NCBI GenBank assembly: GCA_964036665.1
Contig: OZ038533.1
Span: 7,400,413-7,464,412, forward strand
Origin: Gordius sp. MW1
Taxonomy: Eukaryota > Nematomorpha > Gordioida > Gordea > Gordiidae
Length of the DNA: 64,000 nucleotides
Direction of reading: 5' to 3'
In this document: piece after piece, positions 24,663-34,049 of the stretch
Position numbering within the stretch: position 1 is the stretch's first letter
Layout: each line of letters starts with the position of its first letter
Notes under the pieces: generated by a model
The model's database searches: none
The model's input: the letters and a program-made list of their open reading frames with translations, nothing else
What the model was told of the DNA's origin: nothing
Position numbers and translations under genes: made by a program

Positions 24663-24830
24663 TTTTTTTAGTTTTAAAAAAGGGCTAAATTCTTAAACTA
24701 CCAGCCCGATTCGCTCGAAACTTTACCCGTAGGTGCCCAGGGCGGCCGGGGGTAAAATAACCTTTTCAGATTCCTAAAATACCTTTTCATTTTAAAAATA
24801 TCGGACATTTCCCTGCCACACGTGCGGTGT
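24663..24830. repeat. R1 repeat fragment nested in HINE-like copy B
   Basis: Contains GTTTTAAAAAAGGGCTAAAT and CCAGCCCGATTCG, matching the 700-840 part of the R1 unit in the same orientation. Confidence 0.8.
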
Positions 24831-25194
24831 AATATCTATGACACGTAGAAAAATTTTACTAATTATATAAACTTACGCGCGCCATCTAATAAAGTACAAT
24901 TCGTGTCTGAGTTTAATAGTAGATTCAATTTAATTAGAAATAACGGGCTATGCTTATACCTTTGAAGGAGGCTTCGAATTTTGTGTTAGTTTCTATCGAT
25001 ATATTTTATCGTAAATTAGAATCTAATACCTATATTATTTTTTTAAATATTACTTTTTAGGTTTTCTATGAAATCACAATCTAATTAAATGAAATATATT
25101 AACCCAATAATATATGCATTTATAAGGTTAAAAATATATATTACATAGTTGGCTGTCTGTTAGACCATCTATAATAAATTTTTAGGTTATATAT

Positions 25195-26240
25195 AAAATT
25201 TGGCCAATGGTCATTTTTTTCATTGGTAAGCAGCCAGGACACGGTAAAAGTGGATATAAATTCATAAGTCAAAAAAAACGAGAAAAAAAAAATTTCGAAT
25301 CACATTTTGGCCAATGGTCATTTTTTCCATCGGTCAGGAGCCAGCGGACGGCCAAAAAGTCATAATAGCAATGGTAGTAACAGGAACAATCATAATAGTC
25401 AAAAAAAACGAAAAAATAAACTCGGATTCACATTTTGGCCAATGGTCATTTTTTTCCATTGGTCAGCAGCCAGCACACGGTAAAAGTGGATATAAATTCA
25501 CAAGAGTAAAAAAAACGAAAAAAAAATTTTCGAATCACATTTTGGCCAATGGTCATTTTTTTCCATTGGTCAGCAGCCAGGACACAATAAAAGTGGATAT
25601 AAATTCATAATAGTCAAAAAAAACGAAATAAAAGTTTTCGAATCACATTTTGGCCAATGGTCATTTTATTCCATTGGTCAGCAGCCAGCGGACGGCCAAA
25701 AAGTCATAATAGCAATGGTAGGAACAGGAACAATCATAATAGTCAAAAAAAACGAAAAAAATAATTTCGATTCACATTTTGGCCAATGGTCATTTTTTCC
25801 ATCGGTCAGGAGCCAGCGGACGGCCAAAAAGTCATAATAGCAATGGTAGTAACAGGAACAATCATAATAGTCAAAAAAACGAAAAAATAAACTCGGATTC
25901 ACATTTTGGCCAATGGTCATTTTTTTCATTGGTCAGCAGCCAACGGACGGCCAAAAAGTCTTATTATCAATGATAGTAACAAGAACAATCATAAAAGTCA
26001 AAAAAAACTCCGGGATTCTAACCCAAAAACTAGTTAAATTGCATAGCAATTAAAAGTAAACAACTTTTATTTATGTTTATTATATAACATTGGTCAGCAG
26101 CCAGCGGACGGCCAAAAAGTCATAATAGCAATGGTAGAAACAGGAACAATTATAGTAGTCAAAAAAAACGAAAAAAATAATTTCGATTCACATTTTGGCC
26201 AATGGTCATTTTTTTCATTGGTCAGCAGCCAGCGGACGGC
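25195..26240 (-). repeat. Minisatellite array, about 105-130-bp unit with hairpin
   Basis: About eight units, each with TTTGGCCAATGGTCATTTTT, then CCATTGGTCAGCAGCCAGC, GGACGGCCAAAAAGTCATAA and an AACGAAAAAAATAATTTCGA spacer. CCAATGG and CCATTGG are inverted across a T-run. Units fall into subtypes (CACACGGTAAAAGTGG or GGACGGCCAAAAAG after the hairpin). The same subtypes occur in the same order at 38440 and 58910, so the array is copied as a block rather than regenerated. Confidence 0.85.
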
Positions 26241-26540
26241 CAAAAATTCTTATTATCAATGATAGTAACAAGAACAATCATAAGAGTCAAAAAAAACTCC
26301 GGGATTCCAACCCCAAAACTAGTTAAATTGCATAGCAATTAAAAAGTAAACAACTTTTATTTATGTTTATTTATAAATAGTTAAATTGCATAGCATTAAA
26401 AGTAAACAACTTTTATCTATATTTATTATATAACCAAAACTAGTTAAATTGCATAGCAATTAAAAGTAAACAACTTTTATTTATGTTTATTATATAACTA
26501 GTTAAATTGCATAGCACAACTTTTATCTATGTTTATTATA
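26027..26540 (-). repeat. Second minisatellite, about 58-bp unit carrying the terminal motif
   Basis: Units of AACTAGTTAAATTGCATAGC followed by AATTAAAAGTAAACAACTTT and a TTATTATATA tail. Each unit contains ATTGCATAGCAATT, the palindrome that also forms the 5' end of the element. One minisatellite-1 unit lies in the middle of the array. Confidence 0.8.
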
Positions 26541-26799
26541 TAATAGATAATTTAACAAATCTTATATATAACCATTATATAACACACCGAGGGAGATAGA
26601 GATGAGGGGTGGGGCACCTCTTATGCATTAATTTAAAAAATAACACAGCGAGGGAGATAGAGATGAGGGGTGGGGCACCTCTTTCTCATCCATTAATTTA
26701 AAAAAGCGATAACCTAATATACCCAATGCAAATAGATAGGGTAACGGACGACGGACGACGGACACCAAAAAACGATCCCATAAATTGCATAGCAATTAA

Positions 26800-27105
26800 T
26801 ATGATCAAAATTAACAGACAAAGTGCTAAAAGACCGAAGTTAAGTTGAAATTATACAGTATATAAAAAATATTGATTTTAGGTGAATTAAATTAACCTAA
26901 AGCTTTAGGCTACCTCTATAATTATTAACCTAAGCGTTTAGGTTAATTTTGCGCACTAAGCTATAAAATAAGCTTAGAATTGACCTCGAGGTTTAAGGTT
27001 AATATTGACCTCTAACCTCGAGGCAAATTAGGCTTCTAAAAGACCTTAGAGGTTTTCAAGGAACCTCTAACCTAGCCTAAGGTTGACCTGGGCGTGACTC
27101 ACACC
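26800..27105. other. AT-rich spacer with AACCTAAGG-type repeats
   Basis: Between the HINE-like copy and the hAT element. It contains many short CCTAAG/CTTAGG and CCTCTAACCT blocks in both orientations, similar to 51800-52335 and 61230-61490. No gene is seen. Confidence 0.45.
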
Positions 27106-27917
27106 TAGAGCCCTGCATGGGCCGTACGAGGCCCGGCCCGACGGGCTTTCGGGCCTGGCAAATTTTAAAACATTGATCGGGCCTCGGGCTCGGGTCGGGC
27201 CTGATGGGCCAGCCCGACCCGAGGCCCGAAATTTTTTTTGAATAAATATTTATTTAAAATATAATTACAATACAAGATAATCCCCCTACAAATAAATATT
27301 TAGAATTTTACTACCCCCCCCCCCCACCACCTCATATTAATTTCTTGGTTAGCCGTGTGGGTCAATCTATGCTATGTATGACTTTGACTATGAGTGATGA
27401 TGAAATATTTAAAACAATAGAGTGAGTATGATTTATTATTAGGGGTATTATCAACATACAAATATTAGAAGGAAGGGAGAGGGGGGTTTGGATTTGATGT
27501 TGAACTTGAATCAAGAACGCCACCCCCTACTTAATTTTTTTTGTATCTGAAATTTTCAGTATTGTTGTAAGATCATATCATTCCCAGCGGTAGGCGTACG
27601 GTACGTAAAACTCATAATTTCAATGCATAATTTCTTATGTTTTTACACTTTTTTAATAGGAAACTTTTCCATTTTGAATATAAATTAAAGCGCTTAGGAA
27701 TTAACTTTTTAATTAAAACTATTCAAAGTCCCACCCCACGTCATATTTACGTTTTATTAAAACTGATTTACTGAAAGTTTAATTTTTAATATTTTTTTTT
27801 ATTCTTATGCTATTATGACTTAATTAATTTTTTTCATTGAAATGGAGGGTGGGTAGTCTAAATAAAATTATTGACAAATTATTAACAAATTTTTCCTATA
27901 TAAAATTTAGTTTAGAA

Positions 27918-30582
27918 ATGGAAAATTTAGCTGAGAAGTTAAAAAACGATGAATATGAAACCAAAGAAAACTTGGGTAAATCGCCAGTGTGGGCGAATTT
28001 TCTAATAATCCAAAATAAAGAGGGAACCAAATTAAATTACGTCCAATGCAAATTTTGCAAAGGACTTTTAAGTCACAATTCCAAAACTACTGGTTATTTG
28101 TTTATAAATTCCCAACTTATAATTTTTTAACCCTCGAGAGTATTCGTGGGGTATTTTGGTAATCACGCAAATTATAAATTTGAATGTAAAACGCAATTTG
28201 AATATAATGAATCTGGCCTTTTCAGTAGCTTAATATTTTATCAAGAACTAGGTTAGGTGAAAATTTCATAGGTTTTGGCTTAATACTTTTTAAAATATAG
28301 AGCTTTTTTGGCTCGTGGGGTTCTGTTATACCCCACGAATACTCTCACGTAAGTTTTTTTCTATATGAAAAAATGTATGTATTTTTTTTTACATGAAATT
28401 ATCTTTTACAATTTGTGTTTTTAATACATTTTGAACATTCTTTTAATAAAAAATCACGTTTATTTTGATTTATTTTAAGGTATATGATGTCAAGAGGTAA
28501 AATAAGGGGAAGCTCTAAATTAACCAAAATAAAAATGGGGGTCCAGAAAATTGTTAATAAGTTTTGTAATGTTGATTAGATTTATATCAAAATTTATACC
28601 ATCAATCTTAAGACCTTTATAAACATATGTTTAAAATTTCAAAGGTTTTAAAGGAATACTTTAAAAGTTATAAGAAGTTTAAAAATGGGGTATAGTTATA
28701 CCCCACGAATACTCTCGCGTTCGGGATTTTGAGGAATACTCTCGAGGGTTAATGAATAATTTGATTTTAAATGAATGATTTTTTTATAACACCCAAAGGC
28801 ACAAATCATTTAAAACGCCACAAATGTTCCGAAATTTTTAATAAAGGGAAATCACCAACAAAATCAATTAACACTGGATAAAATGTGTGGACCGCCAAAA
28901 AACATCTTAACTATTATAATACAATAAAAAAAGAATGCACGCGGGTTCTCTCTCTCTATTTTGTGGTAGGGATTTACGTGCACTTGAAAGTGTATTGGCG
29001 ACGGGTTTATTAATGCGTGCCAATATTTTGTCACTATAGGCGCGACTTATGGAAATTTAGATGTTAAAAATATAATTCCTCATCCTACAACGCTGTCTCG
29101 CAATATTACCAATATTGAAGACGAAGTGAGGGCTAGAGTTTTTAGTGAGCTTAATAAATATCTCAAACAATCCTTGTGTGCGGGTAAATTAATAAAAATA
29201 TATTTATTAATATATGTTTTTTCTAAAGCCACCACTGATTTGTGGACAGATGACTTTAAAAAGGTCAGCTACATAACCTTAACGTGTCATTTTATCACCG
29301 AATGTTGGGAATTAAAAAAAAATGTATTGTTTACGTCCCAGTTTAAAGATGAGAGAAAAACAGGACTAAATATTAAAAGACAAATAATAAAAGTTTTTAT
29401 AGGTAAAAATATATATGTGTATTTATATAATTTTAAGGCTACGATAAAATTGATGTACTCAAAATTATATTTGTTAAGGATCAAGGAAGCAACATGAAGA
29501 AGGCTTTTGAAGATCTTGAGCGTTTGAACTGTGCGGCCCATTTAATTAATACTGTTTTGAAAAATACATTTAACGAAATCGATGAGGAAATGATAAGTAT
29601 AAGTAATTGTCTGAAAGATTGCAAAGATTTGGTTATATATATGAAACAAAGAGGGTAATTAAAAGGTGTTACATACATATATGATTTATAGACTAACAAA
29701 TAAACTGGAACATACTTTGTATTTGCCAGTAGAAACGAGATGGAACTCCAAATATAAAATGCTAGAGTCAATATACAACCAATTAAATAATATATCGGCT
29801 GTTTTGCAATCACGGGGTGATTCGGCAATTATAGAGAATATCGATATAGAAATAGTTAAAAGCCTAATAAATTTTCTGAAGCCATTTAAAACGGCTAAGT
29901 GATGAATTGGAGGCTGATGCAAAGCCGACCATTAACATGGTACTCTTATGCTATTACAGACTAATCGAATGGTTGAAAAACCCTTTTTTAGCGAAGAGTT
30001 TAACACTTTAACCAAAAAGGCCCTTTCGTTTTTAAATTCAAAATTTGAACTTGATATTATTCATAAATTATCCGCATTATTAAATCCAAAGTATCGAAAC
30101 TTGATAATGCTGCCTCGCTATGAATTTGATGACATTTGTCATCATATACGAAATTTAATAATTATGGAGGAAAGGATTAAGGCTAATCCTCCGGTTAATA
30201 CAGAGCCTAGTATAGCCGTCGAGCACGGTAATTTTTTAATTTGCATTAAGCTCTTATTATTTTTCTAGATAATATAATGGAGGAAGAATTTTTAGATTTT
30301 AGTAGTTGGAAAGAGCCCAGAATAAATAACAACGAAGCTGAGGAAGATGAATTACATAAATATTTAAATACGAATTATATTGATGGTATGGAAGTTTTGG
30401 AATGGTGGAAGATGCATCAGAGTGAATTTCTTTGTTTAAGCAATTTGGCTAGAAAGTATTTGGCAATACTTGCTACATCAGCTAGCAGTGCGAGCCTTTT
30501 CTACAGCTGGGCGAGCTTACGAAGAGAGAAGGACTTCGTTAAAACCCGAGAAATTAGACTCCACTTTATTTATTTACCATAA
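27918..30582 (+). pseudogene. hAT transposase (BED finger, RNase H-like core, dimerisation domain)
   Basis: Transposase of the ZBED-like hAT class. Order of parts: BED finger with SPVWANF and CKFCK (27918-28130); a helical DNA-binding region with VKNIIPHPTTLSRNI (about 29065); the core start TTDLWTDDFKKVSYITLTCH (about 29230), whose Asp is the first catalytic acid; VKDQGSNMKKAF and NCAAHLINTVL (about 29475-29560); ETRWNSKYKML (about 29730); and the C-terminal hATC region with VLEWWKMHQSEF and NLARKYLAI (about 30390-30470). Introns at 29184-29228, 29403-29437, 29655-29691 and 30228-30268 (45, 35, 37 and 41 nt) restore the frame. The BED finger is cut by the MITE at 28131, and frameshifts occur near 29900 and 30490. 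Confidence 0.85.
28131..28750. mobile_element. piggyBac-type MITE nested in the hAT BED exon
   Basis: Ends CCCTCGAGAGTATTC and GAATACTCTCGAGGG, flanked by TTAA on both sides (28127-28130 and 28751-28754), the piggyBac target signature. 620 bp, non-coding. The motif ACCCCACGAATACTCTC is repeated inside near 28335 and 28698, so subterminal repeats are present. Confidence 0.88.
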
Positions 30583-30792
30583 TTATTCATATTTTAAATC
30601 ACATAATATTCGCGATACGTAATATATTTATAAATAAATTTTTGAAATAAAATTGGTACAAATTTACATTTTTACAAAAGTCGGGCCGGGCTCGGGTTCG
30701 GGTCGGGCCTGAGTGAAAAAAACAAATCGGGCTCGGGCAAAAAATAAAAAAAAGTTTCGGGCTCGGGCCGATAAAATTTTTGCAGGGCTCTA

Positions 30793-31109
30793 GGTGTAAG
30801 AACGTTGGAGGACTGACGGGTATACGGTAATTATCAATGTTAACTTAATATACCAATTCAGAAGCGAAAAAAAATTAAAATTTCAAATCACAATTTGGCA
30901 AATGGTCATTTTTTCATTGGTCAGTAGCCAGCGGACGGTCAAAAAGTCATGTTATCAATGGTATTAACAAGAACCAAATTTTAATTTAATTAAAAAAAAA
31001 TTGTCCTCTCCTGGGCTTGAACCGGCACGTCAGAAAGTTGAAAGCCGGTGTAATAACTTGGTGGACGGACGGACCACAAAAAGCGAGCCCATAAATTGCA
31101 TAGCAATTA
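30793..31109 (-). mobile_element. Helentron/HINE-like fragment, copy C
   Basis: A short copy directly after the hAT end. It has one minisatellite unit (AATGGTCATTTTTTCATTGG), a degenerate B-box-like GCCGGTTCAAGCCC read on the minus strand (about 31015), and the 5' terminus ATTGCTATGCAATTTATGGG on the minus strand at 31109. Confidence 0.65.
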
Positions 31110-31709
31110 TTAGAAAAAAAAGATTCAAGCTAAGCCTCCGGTTCACACACCTTTACCCAGTAGAGTTATTGAGCAGGATAATATTTTTTATTGCACAAAG
31201 CACTTATTATTTAACTAGATATTACAATCGAAGAAAAGTTTTTAGACCATAGTAATTGCGAAGAGCCTAGAGGAAATGTTGAAGTTAAAAAGGATGAGTT
31301 AAACAAATTTCTTAATATAATTTATGCTGATGATATTAAAGTTTTGGATTGGTGGAAGTTGCATCACCTTGATTTTCCTTGTTAAGGCATTTGGCTCGAA
31401 AGTATTTGGCAATACCTGCTACATCAGCTAGCAGTGAGCGAGCGTTCTTGACAGCTGGAAGAATTTATGGAGAGAGCAGGACGTCCTTAAAGCCTGAGAA
31501 ATTAGACTCATCATTATTTATTTCCCATGAATATTGATATTTTTTATCACTTTATATTTGCAATCAATAATTTATTTATAAATAAATTTTGAGATAAACT
31601 ATTACAATAAATTTAAATTTCAAAAAAGTCGGGCAGCGGGTTGGGCCTGAATAAAAAATGATTCGGCTCGGGTAGGGCCGAAGAACATCCCTTTTACAGG
31701 GCTCTAGGC
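31110..31709 (+). pseudogene. hAT 3' end fragment, family H1, copy 3
   Basis: The C-terminal dimerisation region recurs: VLDWWKLHHLDFPC near 31345, then broken NLARKYLAI-like sequence, followed by the CGGGC-rich tail and CAGGGCTCTAGG at about 31695-31709. Stops are frequent. Confidence 0.75.
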
Positions 31710-31799
31710 CAGTAAAAAAATCGCGCTCGGACAAAATAGAAAATAAATGTCGGGTCAGGCTCCAATATAATAATTTGCAGGGCTCTATCCAAGGTATTG

Positions 31800-32560
31800 C
31801 TAAACTGTTTGAACATCCGGGTTTGTTCGTATTATCTTTTAATAATCATTTAATTATGAGCAAGGGAGTATTTTTAAATAGATATTTGGATTCCATAATG
31901 CCGATATTTTATAAATAAAGTGTGTTTTGAATTCAAAAATAAAAGGGACCCTCCAATTAAAGTGTAGTATTTTTCGTGCAAAATGGTTTTTTTAATGTCT
32001 GCAAAATGGTTTTTTTAATGCCAACAAGCTATAGTAACACATGAGTACAATATTGACATTTGGCTTTGCGTCAGCCTCCAATTTATCATTACCCATTTTG
32101 AATGACTTCAGAAAATTTGTTAAGCCTTAAAACTTCTATATCGATGTTGTCAACAAAGGCTGAATCTCCAAGTGATCGTTGAGCACACGTTATTTTATTG
32201 TATTGGTTGTAAATTGACTCGTGCATTTTAGCCTTGTAATTCCACTACATCTTTCGGTAGACACAAGCTATGCTCAGGTTTATTCAAACTCCTAGAAATA
32301 TATAAAACTCTTAACGACCCTTCTCTGTTTCATTAGAATAGCCAATCATTTACAGTCAGTTAGGAATTTACTGATACCTGTCAATTCTTCTTGAATATCT
32401 GCAAAAGTGTTCCTTAAAGGAGCATTTATTAAGTGGGCAGCACAGTTAAGTTGTTTAAGTTTTTCAGCCGTATTAACCAAGTTTGCTCCTTGATTTGTTA
32501 TAAAAATCATGTTTAAAGCGTCTATTATACCATAGCATCAAAGCAAAATGTAAAAATAAC
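31800..32560 (-). pseudogene. hAT transposase fragment, family H1, minus-strand copy
   Basis: The minus strand reads FITNQGANLVNTAEKLKQL followed by NCAAHLINAPLRNTF (about 32510-32415), then NKPEHSLCLP (about 32280) and KLEADAKPNVNIVLMCYY (about 32080-32030). These match the middle of the transposase at 29475-29960 in order. Stops and frameshifts are present. Confidence 0.75.
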
Positions 32561-33987
32561 TTTACATAATACCGTACTATCCTGTTTTTACTTCCTCATT
32601 GGCAGGTAATTAAAACATTTTTAATTGCCAACAGCCAGTTAAAATAGCAAATTAATGTTATATCCGGTTCATAAATCGGTTGTGGCTATAAAAAGGTGTA
32701 ATTTTATATATAAATTAAAATCTCAATTCACCCCCACACCAGGATTGTTCAAAAAAATTATTAAGTCAGGAAAAATCCCACAACATACCAAGTCCGCATT
32801 ATGTTTTATATTGCGTGATACAGTTGTAGGACGAGGAATTATATATTTGAAAACAACACTACCGTATGTAGAGCCGTACGCTCAAATTCCCAAAATTATT
32901 TAAGTAATAAAATATATCATAAATAAGTTAATAAACAAAGAAATTACCAGTAGTAGTGGACTTTTATGTTAAAAGTCATTTGTACACTTTCTATTGGACA
33001 TAATATATTTTAATCTCAAGATATTTTAATTTACTAAAATTTGCCCGCAGGAATTTCCTAAATTTCTTTTGTCTCATATTTATGAGTAATTATCTTATCG
33101 AAAACCGCTTTGAGATTTTCCATCCTAGAGATATACTTAAAATAGGGCAAAAATATTTGTAAATGGGAAATAATTTAGATTTAGAATACACAGCTCTCAT
33201 CTAACATAAAAACGTTTTGTCCCCCATAATTGCCTATTCAGTTAGTCTGCTGTAAAAAATATAGTTATAAACAGAGCTTATATTTCTTCCAATGATAGAA
33301 TTTATTCTCAAGAATTTCATTAGATTAGTCATTACTCTTATATAATGATTCAAAAGTAAATGCTATTGAATTTTTTACAAACGATAACATATGTAAAAAA
33401 ATATGTATTAAATAAATAAAACCCAAACAGTTTATTAACTTTTATACCATTTAAAAGTAAGACATATTTAAATCCCCAGACATTGTAATAGTTTATAAAA
33501 TATGATTAACTAAAATATATAGGAATCTTCACTTCTTGATACAAACTTCAGCAAGTTTATTAATAAATACAGTAACTTAAATCAAAAAATAGTACACATA
33601 ATAATCTAATTAATTAGTTATTTTTTAATCAAATATAAACCAGATGTTTGAGCAATAACCTAGAGATATAGTTAAATGCCATTTAGAAAACAAAATTTAC
33701 CATATTAACTAAAAGGAAGATTAAACTTTAAAGGAAATGTCACAAGATGATTTCCCAGAAATTTCTATGGCATCTTTAATAAATATATAATTAAAACTTA
33801 TTTTCTGATAATAATCAATTTACATAGCTGAAGGAAATTTTTAAATACTTTATAAAGATCGATTGTAAAAATAATGCCTTTATAAAACATATAACAATGT
33901 ATATTAAATACAACAAATATTATAACTGTAAAATAATCAAAAAATTATGCGTATAATTTATAAGGGTAGTCCCTAATACTTGAATAT
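32561..33987. other. AT-rich spacer downstream of the AMOT-like gene
   Basis: No gene or repeat border was recognised. The open frame at 32655-32903 has no identifiable domain. The right end must hold the 3' UTR of the AMOT-like gene; no clear AATAAA on the minus strand was found close to either possible stop. Confidence 0.5.
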
Positions 33988-34049
33988 TTAAACGGCAGAG
34001 GCGTCAGGTGGTAATAATTCTGCTGCAGGGGCAAAACTGAATGGCAGGT
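33988..34049 (-). CDS. AMOT: AMOT-like last exon, alternative 2
   Basis: Acceptor TTTCTTAG, completing an Asn codon, then 19 codons ending PPDASAV plus stop. A C-terminal S-A-V fits a class I PDZ ligand; vertebrate angiomotins also end in a PDZ ligand. The rival acceptor at 34092 gives SNYLL. Transcript data would decide. Confidence 0.45.

Larger units (their letters stand above)
23995..26799 (-). mobile_element. Helentron/HINE-like repeat, copy B
   Basis: Minus-strand copy. The 3' hairpin GGGCCGAAGGCCC with CGAGTTTT is at 23995-24017, and the inverted subterminal repeat (CCCATAAATTGCATAGC read on the minus strand) is near 24130. A minisatellite core follows, then a second minisatellite of about 58 bp (26027-26540), a duplicated 65-bp block (26581-26705), and the 5' terminus TAATTGCTATGCAATTTATG at 26799. 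It is interrupted by R1 sequence (24663-24830) and non-minisatellite sequence up to 25190. A degenerate tRNA-like block lies at 24402-24470. Confidence 0.7.
27106..30792 (+). mobile_element. hAT DNA transposon, family H1, main copy
   Basis: Ends TAGAGCCCTGCA and TGCAGGGCTCTA, with subterminal GC-rich blocks made of CGGGCC and CTCGGGC steps on both sides (27120-27230 and 30680-30790). A small relative with the same ends at 57234 has an 8-bp target duplication; none is visible here. The interior encodes a BED-finger hAT transposase split by short introns and one nested MITE. A few frame breaks suggest it is inactive now but recently active. Confidence 0.85.

Noticed and set aside
25195..26240. 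Regularly spaced repeats that could suggest a CRISPR array
   Set aside because: Units are 105-130 bp and similar along their whole length, with no unique spacers. The context is an animal genome with spliced genes, so this is a minisatellite.
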